64,000 bases of DNA from Arenimonas donghaensis DSM 18148 = HO3-R19 (GTDB lineage: Bacteria; Pseudomonadota; Gammaproteobacteria; Xanthomonadales; Xanthomonadaceae): NCBI RefSeq assembly GCF_000743535.1, contig NZ_AVCJ01000001.1:434001-498000 (forward strand). The letters are read 5' to 3'. Shown here piece by piece: positions 37,671 to 45,628 of the stretch (the first letter of the stretch is position 1; each line of letters starts with the position of its first letter). Under the pieces are notes generated by a model, which worked only from the letters and a program-made list of their open reading frames with translations, ran no database searches and was not told the DNA's origin. The position numbers and the translations under genes are program-made.

Positions 37671-38717
37671 CTATGGGGTCGGCGGTTCGGGATTCAAGGC
37701 GGCACCGAGCAGGTCGGCGGTGGCCTGGACCATGGGAATGACCCGCTCGTAGGCCATGCGCGTGGGCCCGATGACGCCGAGCACGCCCAGGACCTTGCCC
37801 TGGGCGTGGTAGGGCGCGGTGACCACGGTGCAGGCGTCGAGCGGCGCCAGGCCGGTCTCCTCGCCGATGAACACCCGCACGCCCTGGGCCTTGAGCGTGC
37901 CCTCGAGCAGCTGGAGGATCTCGCGCTTGCGGGAAAAGGCCTCGAACAGCTCGCGCAGCCGGTCCATGTCGGACAGGTCCTGCACGCCCATCAGCCGGGT
38001 CTGGCCGGCCAACAGCATGTCCTCGGGCAAGGTGCCTCCGCCCAGGGCCTGTTCGGAGAGCTCGACGGCGGCCGACAGCAGCCGCTCCATCTCGCTGCGG
38101 GTGGCACGCAGGTCGCGCAGCAAGCGCGTCCTGATCTCCGCCAGCGGCTGGCCGGCGAAGTGGGCGTTGAGGTAATTGGCGGTCTGCTCGAGCTCGGCCG
38201 GCGTATAGGTCCGCCGGGGGCTGATGATGCGGTTCTGCACCTCGTTGTCGGTGAAGACCAGGATCACCAGGATGCGCTGCCCGTCCAGCGGCACGAAATC
38301 GATGTGCCGGAAGGCGAACTGGCTGCGCTGGGGAACGGTGACCACGCCGACGAACTGGCTCATCGCCGACAGCAGTTCGCTGGTGTTGGACAACAGGGCC
38401 TGGGTGCCGCCGCCGGCCGGCAGCAGGGACCGCAGCTGCTGCATTTCGGTGTCGTGCAGCGGCTTGATCGGCAGCAGGCTGTCGACGAAGACCCGGTAGC
38501 CCTGGGAGGTCGGCACGCGCCCGGCCGAGGTGTGCGGCGCCGAGACCAGGCCGATTTCCTCGAGGTCGGCCATGATGTTGCGGATGGTGGCCGGGCTCAC
38601 GTCCAGGCCCGAGCGCTTGGCCAGCGTGCGCGAGCCCACGGGTTCGCCGTCGCGGATGTGCTGGGCGATCAGGGTGCGCAGCAGGCGGCGGGCGCGCGGG
38701 TCGAGTTCGAGGTCCAT
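37671..38717 (-). CDS. hrcA: Heat-inducible transcription repressor HrcA
   Basis: Repressor that binds CIRCE elements upstream of chaperone genes with help from GroEL; 348 residues. The N-terminal winged helix has VGSRTLAKRSGLDVSPATIR and NIMADLEEIGLV; the GAF-like core includes TSQGYRVFVDSLL; the C-terminal part has GVIGPTRMAYERVIPMV. The start MDLELDPRARRLL at 38717 lies 145 bases from the divergent recN start. No CIRCE sequence (TTAGCACTC-N9-GAGTGCTAA) is visible near hrcA, grpE or dnaK, so its targets are probably elsewhere (for example groESL, not in this window). Confidence 0.96.
   Translation of the reverse strand: MDLELDPRARRLLRTLIAQHIRDGEPVGSRTLAKRSGLDVSPATIRNIMADLEEIGLVSAPHTSAGRVPTSQGYRVFVDSLLPIKPLHDTEMQQLRSLLPAGGGTQALLSNTSELLSAMSQFVGVVTVPQRSQFAFRHIDFVPLDGQRILVILVFTDNEVQNRIISPRRTYTPAELEQTANYLNAHFAGQPLAEIRTRLLRDLRATRSEMERLLSAAVELSEQALGGGTLPEDMLLAGQTRLMGVQDLSDMDRLRELFEAFSRKREILQLLEGTLKAQGVRVFIGEETGLAPLDACTVVTAPYHAQGKVLGVLGVIGPTRMAYERVIPMVQATADLLGAALNPEPPTP
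37673..37698 (-). promoter_or_regulatory. Sigma-32 promoter for grpE, inside the hrcA 3' end
   Basis: On the minus strand: CTTGAA (37698-37693), 14 bases, CCCCAT (37678-37673). The hrcA stop codon TAG immediately follows within the -10 (CCCCATAG). Same hexamers and spacing as the dnaK promoter. Leader to grpE is about 40 bases. Confidence 0.8.
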
Positions 38718-38862
38718 GCGCCATAGATAAGGCCGCCGGGCCCCTGGCGCAAGGCGCAGGCCCGTCCGGGACGAACCCCTACCCGGTCCGGGGCGGCCAG
38801 CGTCTTGGTCCGTGAGACAGGGGCAGCCGAAACTCGGTCTTTCAGGCAAAATCGCCGCCACC

Positions 38863-40536
38863 ATGCTCAGCCACCTCACGCTCCAGGATTTCGCCGTCGT
38901 CAGCCGCGCCGAACTGGCCTTCGGGCCCGGCATGACCGTGGTTTCGGGCGAAACGGGCGCCGGCAAGTCACTGCTGGTGGATGCGCTGATGTGGCTCACC
39001 GGCGCCCGTGCCGACGCCGGCATCGTCCGCCATGGCGCCGAACGGGCCGAACTGGCCGCCGAATTCGACCTCGGTGATGCCCCGGCGGCGCTGCATTGGC
39101 TGCGCGAGAACGAACTCGACGACGACGGAGCCTGCCAGCTGCGCCGGGTCATCCGGGCCGACGGCGGCTCGCGGGCGTGGATCAACGGCCGCCCGGCGAC
39201 CCTGGGGCAGCTTTCGGCCCTGGGCGGCCTGCTGGTGGAAATCCATGGCCAGCACGAACACCAGGCCCTGCTCGACCGCGGCCAGCAGCTGGCCCTGCTC
39301 GATGCCTTCGGACAGCACGGCCCGTTGCTCGACGCGGTGCGCGATGCGGCCCGGCGCTGGGCCGGGCTCGACCGCGAGCTGGCCGACCTGGCCCGCGCCG
39401 GCGACGTCGGCGAGCGCCTGGCCTGGCTCGAACACCAGGTCCAGGAACTGGCCGCCGAGTCGCTGGATGCCGAGTCCCTGGAAGAACTCGCCGCCGCGCA
39501 CCGCCGCCAGGCCAATGCGGCCGGCCTGATCCAGGGCTGCGAAACGGCGCTGGCCCGGCTCGCCGGCGACGAGGGCCTGTCCCTGCAGCGCCTGCTGCAC
39601 CAGACCCAAAACGAACTCGCCCGCCTGGCCGGCGACGAGCCGCGCCTGGCCGAGGTGCTGTCCCTGCTGGAATCGGCCGGTATCCAGCTCGACGAGGCCG
39701 CGGCCGGCATCGAACGCCTGCACGACGACTTCGACCTCGACCCCGACCGGCTGCGCACGCTCGAAGACCGCCTCGCCCGCCTGCACGACCTGGCCCGCAA
39801 ACATCGCGTGCCGCTGGAGGACCTGGCCGCCCGGCGCGACCAGCTGCAGGAGGAACTCGACGGCCTGGCCGGCGCCGGCGAGCGCGCCGCCCGCCTGGGC
39901 CGCGAACGCGACGTCGCCGCGCGCGAATACAACGAGGCCGCCACCCGCCTGGGCCAGGCCCGGGCCGGCGCCGCCCGGCGGCTGGGCGAGGCCGTGGCCG
40001 CGCTGATGGACGAGCTGGGCATGTCGGGCGGCGTTTTCACCGTCGCCCTGGAGCCGCTCGACACGACCCGGCCGGCGCCGCAGGGCGCCGAACGCTGTGA
40101 ATTCCTGGTCTCCGCCAATCCCGGCCAGCCGCCGCGCGCCCTGCGCAAGGTCGCCTCCGGCGGCGAACTGGCGCGTATCAGCCTGGCGATCGAGGTGGCC
40201 GCCCTGGGTCTGGACGCCGTGCCGACGATGGTCTTCGACGAGGTCGACACCGGCATCGGCGGCGCCGTGGCCGAGGTGGTCGGCCAGAAGTTGCGGGCCC
40301 TGGGCGCCGAGCGCCAGGTGCTGTGCGTCACCCACCTGCCCCAGGTCGCGGCCCAGGGCCACCACCACTACCGGGTCAGCAAGGCGGTCGAGGCCGACAC
40401 CACCCACAGCCAGGTCCAGGCGCTGGACGACAAGGCCCGGGTCGAGGAGCTCGCCCGCATGCTCGGCGGTGTCGAGATCACCAAGGAAGTACGCGCCAAC
40501 GCCCGTCAGCTGCTTTCCCGGGCCAGCGGCAAATAA
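38863..40536 (+). CDS. recN: DNA repair protein RecN
   Basis: SMC-like ATPase for double-strand-break repair, 557 residues. Walker A is GETGAGKSLLVDALMWL near residue 34; long coiled-coil arms occupy about 155-365; the C-terminal half carries the ABC signature VASGGELARISLAIEV and Walker B region TMVFDEVDTGIGG. The MLSHLTLQDFAVVS start is the family start. I see no clear LexA box upstream. The stop lies 3 bases from the convergent fur stop, both within the palindrome AAATAAGCCTTATTT. Confidence 0.96.
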   Translation: MLSHLTLQDFAVVSRAELAFGPGMTVVSGETGAGKSLLVDALMWLTGARADAGIVRHGAERAELAAEFDLGDAPAALHWLRENELDDDGACQLRRVIRADGGSRAWINGRPATLGQLSALGGLLVEIHGQHEHQALLDRGQQLALLDAFGQHGPLLDAVRDAARRWAGLDRELADLARAGDVGERLAWLEHQVQELAAESLDAESLEELAAAHRRQANAAGLIQGCETALARLAGDEGLSLQRLLHQTQNELARLAGDEPRLAEVLSLLESAGIQLDEAAAGIERLHDDFDLDPDRLRTLEDRLARLHDLARKHRVPLEDLAARRDQLQEELDGLAGAGERAARLGRERDVAAREYNEAATRLGQARAGAARRLGEAVAALMDELGMSGGVFTVALEPLDTTRPAPQGAERCEFLVSANPGQPPRALRKVASGGELARISLAIEVAALGLDAVPTMVFDEVDTGIGGAVAEVVGQKLRALGAERQVLCVTHLPQVAAQGHHHYRVSKAVEADTTHSQVQALDDKARVEELARMLGGVEITKEVRANARQLLSRASGK

Positions 40537-40539
40537 GCC

Positions 40540-40947
40540 TTATTTCTTCTTGCGGGCGCGCACGTACAGGACCAGCGAGTGGTCCTCGATGTCGTAGCCG
40601 TGCTTGGCGGCGATGTCGTGCTGGAGGCGTTCGATTTCCGGGCTGGTGAACTCGATCACCTTGCCGGTGTCGACGTCGACCATGTGGTCGTGGTGCTGGC
40701 CGCGGTCGAGTTCGTAGACGGCCTGGCCGCCTTCGAAATTGTGCTTGAGCACCAGGCCGGCCGATTCGAACTGGGTGAGCACCCGATAGACCGTCGCCAG
40801 GCCGATGTCGTCGCCGCTGCCGAGCAGCTGGCGGTAGATGTCCTCGGCGGTCAGATGGCGCGGGCTGGTGGTCTCGAGCACCTCGAGGATCCGCATGCGC
40901 GGATGCGTGACCTTCAGTCCGGCCTTTCGCAGGTCCTGGGATTCCAT
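40540..40947 (-). CDS. fur: Ferric uptake regulator Fur
   Basis: Iron-responsive repressor, 135 residues. The N-terminal winged helix (LKVTHPRMRILEVLE, TVYRVLTQFESAGLV) is followed by the dimer/metal domain with QHHDHMVDVDTGKVIEF and ending in SLVLYVRARKKK. The CxxC structural zinc motif of E. coli Fur is absent; there is no cysteine in the protein, as I recall for Pseudomonas-type Fur. It is divergent from bamE with a 100-base gap, an arrangement described in Xanthomonas (fur/omlA). Confidence 0.96.
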   Translation of the reverse strand: MESQDLRKAGLKVTHPRMRILEVLETTSPRHLTAEDIYRQLLGSGDDIGLATVYRVLTQFESAGLVLKHNFEGGQAVYELDRGQHHDHMVDVDTGKVIEFTSPEIERLQHDIAAKHGYDIEDHSLVLYVRARKKK

Positions 40948-41006
40948 GTCGTCTCCTGAATGCCTTCCGTCATGTGCCGTGGCCAGGGCTGGCGGCTGCG
41001 GACCGT

Positions 41007-41016
41007 AGTGTATCAT
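41007..41016. promoter_or_regulatory. Overlapping -10 elements between fur and bamE
   Basis: Plus-strand TATCAT (41011-41016, 5 of 6) points to bamE; minus-strand TACACT (41012-41007, 4 of 6) points to fur. The two hexamers overlap, so polymerases on fur and bamE may exclude each other. The -35 elements are weak. Confidence 0.4.
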
Positions 41017-41047
41017 CGGCCCCGGACAGTCCCGGATACCCCACGCA

Positions 41048-41446
41048 ATGCGCAAGGCCTTCACGCTCCTGCTCGCCACTTTCCTGATCGCCGGCTGCGG
41101 CATCATCTATCGCCAGCCCGTGTTCCAGGGCAACCTGCTCGAGACCAGGAACGTCGAACAACTCCAGGTCGGCCTGAGCCGCGCGCAGGTGTTCAGCCTG
41201 CTCGGTTCGCCACCGGTGTCCGACCCCTTCCACCAGTCGCGCTGGGACTACGTCGCCACCGAACGTCGCCGCACCGGCGACACCGAGATCAAGAACCTCA
41301 CGCTGTGGTTCGAAGGCGATTCGCTGGCGCGCTGGGAAGGCGAGTATTTCCCCGAGGCCGACACCGAACTGGCCGCTGAAATGCGCCGTTTCGGCAACCT
41401 CGCCCGCGACAAGGACAAGCCGCGCCGTCCGCCCAGCGGCGGCTAA
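41048..41446 (+). CDS. bamE: Outer membrane protein assembly factor BamE (OmlA/SmpA)
   Basis: A lipoprotein of the BAM complex that inserts outer-membrane proteins, 132 residues. The signal peptide ends in the lipobox LIAGC with Cys17 as the lipidated residue. The family core is RQPVFQGNLL and VGLSRAQVFSLLGSPPVSDPFHQSRWDYV. In Xanthomonas this gene is omlA, divergent from fur as here. Its stop overlaps the end of rnfH, which runs the other way. Confidence 0.94.
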   Translation: MRKAFTLLLATFLIAGCGIIYRQPVFQGNLLETRNVEQLQVGLSRAQVFSLLGSPPVSDPFHQSRWDYVATERRRTGDTEIKNLTLWFEGDSLARWEGEYFPEADTELAAEMRRFGNLARDKDKPRRPPSGG

Positions 41447-41727
41447 GCGTCCCTGGCCCGGCGCCGCCGGGCCTGCATCGGATCCACCAGCAGCGGCCGC
41501 AGCACCTCGACGCGGTCGCCGTCGCGCAGGGCATCACCGGGTGCCGCCGTCCGGCCGTGGATCGCCAGGCAATCCTCCTGCACCACCAGACCGGGCACCT
41601 TCGTGGGCAGGTCGGCGGCAGCCAGGGCATCTGCGACCGTCGCGCCGGCGGGTAGCGCCAGCGTCAGCCGCCAGGCGCGACCGGGGCGCGCGCAGACCAC
41701 TTCGATCCGCAGCGGCGCGCCGGCCAT
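41443..41727 (-). CDS. rnfH: RnfH family ubiquitin-like protein (RatB)
   Basis: A 94-residue beta-grasp protein of the RnfH/UPF0125 family: RIEVVCARPGRAWRLTLALP at the start, GATVADALAAA, and GDALRDGDRVEVLRPLLVDP near the end. Its role is unclear. It is the second gene after ratA (1-base gap), opposite smpB, the usual toxin-antitoxin-like pairing named RatA-RatB. A very basic tail (RRRRARD) closes the protein. Confidence 0.92.
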   Translation of the reverse strand: MAGAPLRIEVVCARPGRAWRLTLALPAGATVADALAAADLPTKVPGLVVQEDCLAIHGRTAAPGDALRDGDRVEVLRPLLVDPMQARRRRARDA

Positions 41728-41728
41728 G

Positions 41729-42154
41729 TCAGGCCCGGTCGGCTTCGCGGCAGAAATCGTCGACCATGCGGTCGGCCAGGCCCTGGAACCCCACGGCCAT
41801 TGCCGTGCCCAGGACCTTGCCGGCGACGTCGAAGTCGAGCGTCAGGCTGACCTTGCAGGCGTCCTCGGCCAGGCTGTGGAAATGCCAGTGGCCGCTGAAA
41901 CGGCGGAACGGCCCTTCCTCCAGCTCCAGGTCGATGCGGGTCGGGGGTTCGAGCCGGTTCCGGGTGGTGAAGCTGGTGCGCATGCCGGCCACGCGCAGGT
42001 CCAGCCGCGCCAGCATGTGGGACTCCGAGGCCTCGAAGACCTCCGAGCCCTCGCACCACGTGAACCGCGCCGCGTAGGACCCGACGTCGTTGACCAGGTC
42101 GTACATGCGCCGGGCCGAGTGCCGCACCAGGGCGTGCCTGTGGATGCTTGTCAT
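41729..42154 (-). CDS. ratA: RatA family SRPBCC protein (ribosome association / coenzyme Q binding)
   Basis: A 141-residue START/SRPBCC-fold protein. Family features are RHSARRMYDLVNDVGSYAA and FTWCEGSEV near the N-terminus and FQGLADRMVDDFCREA at the end. E. coli RatA was described as a toxin blocking 70S formation, while Coq10-like members bind ubiquinone; sequence alone does not decide. It lies divergent from smpB with a 66-base gap and upstream of rnfH. Confidence 0.92.
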   Translation of the reverse strand: MTSIHRHALVRHSARRMYDLVNDVGSYAARFTWCEGSEVFEASESHMLARLDLRVAGMRTSFTTRNRLEPPTRIDLELEEGPFRRFSGHWHFHSLAEDACKVSLTLDFDVAGKVLGTAMAVGFQGLADRMVDDFCREADRA

Positions 42155-42220
42155 GGGCTCCTTGCCGCGCCCTCCCCCAGCCGGCCCGCGATGGGCGACA
42201 ATGACCGCCAAGGAAAGGAC

Positions 42221-42727
42221 ATGTCGAAGAAAAACAACGCCAAGAATACCGGAACCGGCTCTGACGGCCACAAGACCATCGCCCTCAACCGCAGCGCCCG
42301 GCACGAATTCCACCTCGAATCCCGCTTCGAGGCGGGCATCGCCCTGCAGGGCTGGGAGCTCAAGTCCATCCGTGCCGGCCGCATGAACATGGGCGACGCC
42401 TACGCCGTGGTCAAACGCGGCGAGATTTTCCTGTTCGGTTCCCAGATCACCCCGCTCAGCCAGGCCTCGACCCACGTGGTGGCCGACGACCGTCGCACCC
42501 GCAAGCTGCTGCTGCACCGGCACGAGATCGACAAGCTGGTCGGCAAGGTCGAACGCGACGGCTACACCCTGATCCCCACCGCCGTGTACTGGAAGGGCAA
42601 CAAGGTGAAGCTGGAACTGGCCCTGGCCAAGGGCAAGCAGAGCCACGACAAACGCCAGGCGAGCAAGGACCGCGATTGGCAGCGCGACAAGCAGCGCACC
42701 CTGCGCAGCCACAACAAGAACGCGTAA
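42221..42727 (+). CDS. smpB: SsrA-binding protein SmpB
   Basis: Binds tmRNA and places it in stalled ribosomes, 168 residues. The core has IALNRSARHEFHLESRFEAG, LQGWELKSIRAGRMNM and HVVADDRRTRKLLLHRHEI; the basic C-terminal tail (DKRQASKDRDWQRDKQRTL) that occupies the empty mRNA channel is intact. A strong AAGGA ribosome-binding site precedes the ATG. ssrA, its RNA partner, lies 94 bases downstream on the same strand. Confidence 0.97.
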   Translation: MSKKNNAKNTGTGSDGHKTIALNRSARHEFHLESRFEAGIALQGWELKSIRAGRMNMGDAYAVVKRGEIFLFGSQITPLSQASTHVVADDRRTRKLLLHRHEIDKLVGKVERDGYTLIPTAVYWKGNKVKLELALAKGKQSHDKRQASKDRDWQRDKQRTLRSHNKNA

Positions 42728-42737
42728 ACCAGCCCTG

Positions 42738-42758
42738 AAGGACCTACCACCGGTCCTT
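42738..42758 (+). terminator. Putative smpB terminator
   Basis: AAGGACC and GGTCCTT form a perfect 7-bp stem with a TACCACC loop, 11 bases after the smpB stop and 64 bases before tmRNA. No T-run follows. Confidence 0.5.
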
Positions 42759-42821
42759 GTGGTCCCCAGCCCGGACCCCCATACTCACCGTGTCGGTTGA
42801 TCCAAAGCTTTCCGCGTTTCC

Positions 42822-43174
42822 GGGGGTGTCCTGGCTTCGACGGGGGTTGCAAGGTCGACTGGCGCATGCCGAGGGGGTAGCTTTCCTCGATAATCCAGCT
42901 GCAAAACTTTAGTTGCCAACGACGACAACTACGCTCTCGCCGCTTAAGGCGTAAGCCCCGAACCCACTTGTGTCCGTGCTCGTGGATGTAGGGTCATTAT
43001 CACGGATCAGCGCCCGGCGGCGACCCGCCAACCGGGTGTCTACATAGCGGGTGTGGACGGTGGTGTGCTTCGCACGCTGTGTTGCCACCGGACGAGAATC
43101 AACAGCGAGCTAAGCATGTAGTGCCAGAGATTGAGTGCTCTCGGACGGGGGTTCAACTCCCCCCACCTCCACCA
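42822..43174 (+). ncRNA. ssrA: Transfer-messenger RNA
   Basis: The 353-base RNA rescues stalled ribosomes and tags nascent peptides. The 5' end GGGGGTG pairs with CACCTCC just before the 3' ACCA, forming the tRNA-like acceptor stem; GGGGGTTCAACTCCCCCC is the T arm. The tag frame starts at the GCC at 42915 and encodes ANDDNYALAA before TAA (42945-42947), a tag ending in the ALAA degron read by ClpXP and ClpAP. Pseudoknot-rich sequence fills the remainder. smpB is immediately upstream. Confidence 0.97.
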
Positions 43175-43183
43175 AACCACGCC

Positions 43184-43207
43184 AACGCCGCCCACCCGGG
43201 CGGCGTT
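43184..43207. terminator. Terminator between ssrA and msrB
   Basis: AACGCCGCCC and GGGCGGCGTT pair perfectly over 10 bp around an ACCC loop, 9 bases after tmRNA. It is placed to stop both tmRNA and the convergent msrB transcript. Confidence 0.75.
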
Positions 43208-43225
43208 GTCGTTCATGGGTCGGTT

Positions 43226-43693
43226 TCAGTCCGGCAGCTTCTGCAGCGACAGCGCGTTGGTGCAGTAGCGCAGGCCGGTCGGCGGCGGGCCGTCCGGGAA
43301 GACGTGGCCCAGATGGGCGTCGCAGGTGTTGCAAAGGATTTCGACCCGCTGCATGCCATGGCTGTGGTCGCCCTTGTAGGCAACGACGTTGTCGGCAAGC
43401 GGCGCGGTGAACGAAGGCCAGCCGGAGCCGGACTCGAACTTGGTGCCGGCGTCGAACAGGGCTTCGCCGCAACAGGCGCAACCGTAGCGTCCGGGTTCGA
43501 ACAGGCCGCACATCTGCGAACTGAAGGGCCGTTCGGTGCCGGCCAGTCGCGTCACCTGGAAAACCTCCGGGGCCAGCAGCTCTCGCCACTGCGCCTGGGT
43601 TTTCCCGACCCGACGCGCGGGCGGCGGGTTGCCCGCGCCCACCCGCGCGATGACCAGCGACCAATCGTGCACGGACTCAGGCACCGGGCTCAT
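43226..43693 (-). CDS. msrB: Peptide-methionine (R)-S-oxide reductase MsrB
   Basis: Repairs methionine-R-sulfoxide, 155 residues. The zinc-binding pairs are Cys72/Cys75 (GCACC) and Cys121/Cys124 (CNTCDAHLGHVF); the catalytic Cys144 is in RYCTNALSLQKL; SGSGWPSF binds the substrate. There is no signal peptide, so it is cytosolic. Its start overlaps the end of the upstream coiled-coil gene by 17 bases. Confidence 0.95.
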   Translation of the reverse strand: MSPVPESVHDWSLVIARVGAGNPPPARRVGKTQAQWRELLAPEVFQVTRLAGTERPFSSQMCGLFEPGRYGCACCGEALFDAGTKFESGSGWPSFTAPLADNVVAYKGDHSHGMQRVEILCNTCDAHLGHVFPDGPPPTGLRYCTNALSLQKLPD

Positions 43694-44156
43694 CGCCCAG
43701 GTACCGGGCCACGCTGGCGCTGGCTGCGTCGACCGCCGACTTGGCCGCCAACAGCGTTGCCTGGCCTTCGTTCATCGCCGACTCCAGGCCTTCGATTTCC
43801 TCGCGGGCCCGGCGCACCGCCTCGCCCGCGCGATTCGCCGCCTCCCGGTCCTGGTCGACCTGTCGCCGGGTGACCCGGCCCTTGGCGGCCTGGGCCTCGG
43901 CGCGGGCCAGCCGCTCCGCGGCCTGGCCACGGGCGCGCTCGGCGCGCGCCAGGCTTTCCTGCGCCGCTTCGAGCTGGGCCTGGCGCGCTTTCACTTCCAG
44001 GCTCGCCGCATCGACGGCCGCGGCGGCCTGGGCCAGTTGCGACTCGACCTGGTCGCGGTCGGGCCGGTCCTGCGCCCACGATGGGCCAGCCAGGGCGATT
44101 GCCATGGCCAGGATGCATCCTCGCGCGGCCAAACGCCGCGAGTGTTTCGTATCCAA
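43677..44156 (-). CDS. Exported coiled-coil protein, unknown function
   Basis: A 159-residue protein with a signal peptide (MDTKHSRRLAARGCILAMAIALAGPSWA) and then almost entirely Ala/Glu/Arg/Gln heptads (for example SLEVKARQAQLEAAQESLAR), indicating a long periplasmic coiled coil. I do not recognise a family. The TTG start is supported by a perfect AGGAGGTGA Shine-Dalgarno 5-13 bases before it, unusual strength in this window. It overlaps msrB, so both may be co-expressed. Confidence 0.65.
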   Translation of the reverse strand: MDTKHSRRLAARGCILAMAIALAGPSWAQDRPDRDQVESQLAQAAAAVDAASLEVKARQAQLEAAQESLARAERARGQAAERLARAEAQAAKGRVTRRQVDQDREAANRAGEAVRRAREEIEGLESAMNEGQATLLAAKSAVDAASASVARYLGDEPGA

Positions 44157-44263
44157 GCGTCACCTCCTGTTATCAGGCAGGCCGCCCCCTTCGGACCACG
44201 CCAACGGGCCGAGTCTAGCTTTTTTTATCGCGCCTGCGACCCCCTGCCAGGGACCCGCGGGCC

Positions 44264-45622
44264 TCACTGGACATAAATGGTCTGGATGTTGGTGAACTCG
44301 TGCATGCCGTGCTCGGCCAGCTCCCGGCCGAAACCTGAGGCCTTGGTGCCACCGAAGGGCAGCCGTACGTCGGACTTCACCAGCGAATTGACGAAACAGG
44401 CGCCGGCATCGATCTGCCGGGCCACGCGCTCGCCGCGCGCGGTGTCGGTGGTCCAGACGCTGGCACCGAGCCCGAAGCGGGTCGCGTTGGCGACGCGGAT
44501 GGCTTCGGCTTCGTCGGCGACGCGCAGGACCGATGCGACCGGCCCGAACAGTTCCTCGTCCCAGGCCGGCATGCCCGGCTGCACGCCATCGAGGATCGTT
44601 GCCGGGTATTGCGTTTCGCCCTGCCCCGGCTGCCCGCCCAGCAGCACGCGGGCCCCCTTGGCGACGCTGTCCTGCACCTGCCGGTGCAGTTCGTCCCGCA
44701 GGTCGGCCCGGGCCATCGGCGCCAGGGTGCTGGCATCGTCATTGGGGTCACCCACGATCAGCTTCGAGGCGGCGTCGGCGAAGGCCTGGACGAAGCGGTC
44801 GGCGATGCCGGGCGTGACGATGAAACGCTTGGCGGCGATGCAGGTCTGGCCGGCGTTGCCGAAGCGCGAACGCACGGCGATCTTCACCGTTGCGTCCAGC
44901 TCGGCATCGTCGAGCACCACGAAGGGATCGCTGCCACCCAGTTCGAGCACGCACTTCTTGAGGTGCTTGCCAGCGGTGCCCGCCACGGAGCGCCCCGCCC
45001 GCTCGCTGCCGGTCAGGGTGACCGCCTTGACCCGGGGGTCGGCGATGACGTCCGCGGCCTGGTCGTTGTCGATGTGCAGGACGCCGAAGACGCCTTCGGG
45101 AATGCCCGCCGCAGCCAGAACCTCGGCGATGGCGTCGGCGCAGCTGGGCACGTTGGTGGCGTGCTTGAGCAGGGCGACGTTGCCGGCCATCAGGCCCGGC
45201 GCCAGGAAGCGGAAGACCTGCCAGACCGGGAAGTTCCACGGCATGATCGCGAACACGCAGCCCAGCGGCGCGTAGCGCACGTAGCTGAGGCTGGCCTCGG
45301 TGGCGATGGGCTGGTCGGCCAGGTAGCCGGCCGCGTGCTGGGCGTAGTACTCGCAGGCGTCGGCCGACTTCTCGACTTCCACGATCGCCTCGCGATGCAG
45401 CTTGCCCATTTCCGCGGTCATGGTCAGGGCCAGGTCGCGTTTGGCGCTGCGCAGGCCGGCGGCCACCCGCCGCAGCAGTACGGCACGTTCGTTGATCTCC
45501 CGGCCCGACCACGCCGGGAATGCCGCCTCGGCGGCGGCAAGCCGGGACTCGATGGCGGCGTCGTCCATCTTGGGAAACGGACGGACCTCCCCGGTCCAGG
45601 GATCACGATTGGCTTGGCTCAT
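44264..45622 (-). CDS. NAD(P)-dependent aldehyde dehydrogenase, succinate-semialdehyde type
   Basis: A 452-residue ALDH resembling Sad/GabD enzymes that oxidise succinate semialdehyde. Catalytic Cys261 is in NAGQTCIAAKRF, general-base Glu227 in LELGGSDPFVV, and the oxyanion Asn130 in MPWNFPVWQ. It begins 6 bases after potI with a TGAAAAAAAATGAG junction, making it the last gene of the polyamine operon. That context supports the final step putrescine - GABA - succinate semialdehyde - succinate; exact substrate is inferred. The 107-base gap downstream (44157-44263) holds only the next gene's ribosome-binding site and A/T-rich sequence. Confidence 0.88.
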   Translation of the reverse strand: MSQANRDPWTGEVRPFPKMDDAAIESRLAAAEAAFPAWSGREINERAVLLRRVAAGLRSAKRDLALTMTAEMGKLHREAIVEVEKSADACEYYAQHAAGYLADQPIATEASLSYVRYAPLGCVFAIMPWNFPVWQVFRFLAPGLMAGNVALLKHATNVPSCADAIAEVLAAAGIPEGVFGVLHIDNDQAADVIADPRVKAVTLTGSERAGRSVAGTAGKHLKKCVLELGGSDPFVVLDDAELDATVKIAVRSRFGNAGQTCIAAKRFIVTPGIADRFVQAFADAASKLIVGDPNDDASTLAPMARADLRDELHRQVQDSVAKGARVLLGGQPGQGETQYPATILDGVQPGMPAWDEELFGPVASVLRVADEAEAIRVANATRFGLGASVWTTDTARGERVARQIDAGACFVNSLVKSDVRLPFGGTKASGFGRELAEHGMHEFTNIQTIYVQ

Positions 45623-45628
45623 TTTTTT

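Noticed and set aside
38718-38862. CIRCE operator upstream of hrcA
   Set aside because: I looked for TTAGCACTC and GAGTGCTAA on both strands here and before grpE and dnaK and found no match.
44214-44230. Intrinsic terminator from the T-run at 44220-44226
   Set aside because: The T-run is on the plus strand, while the neighbouring genes run on the minus strand, and no stem precedes it in the useful orientation.
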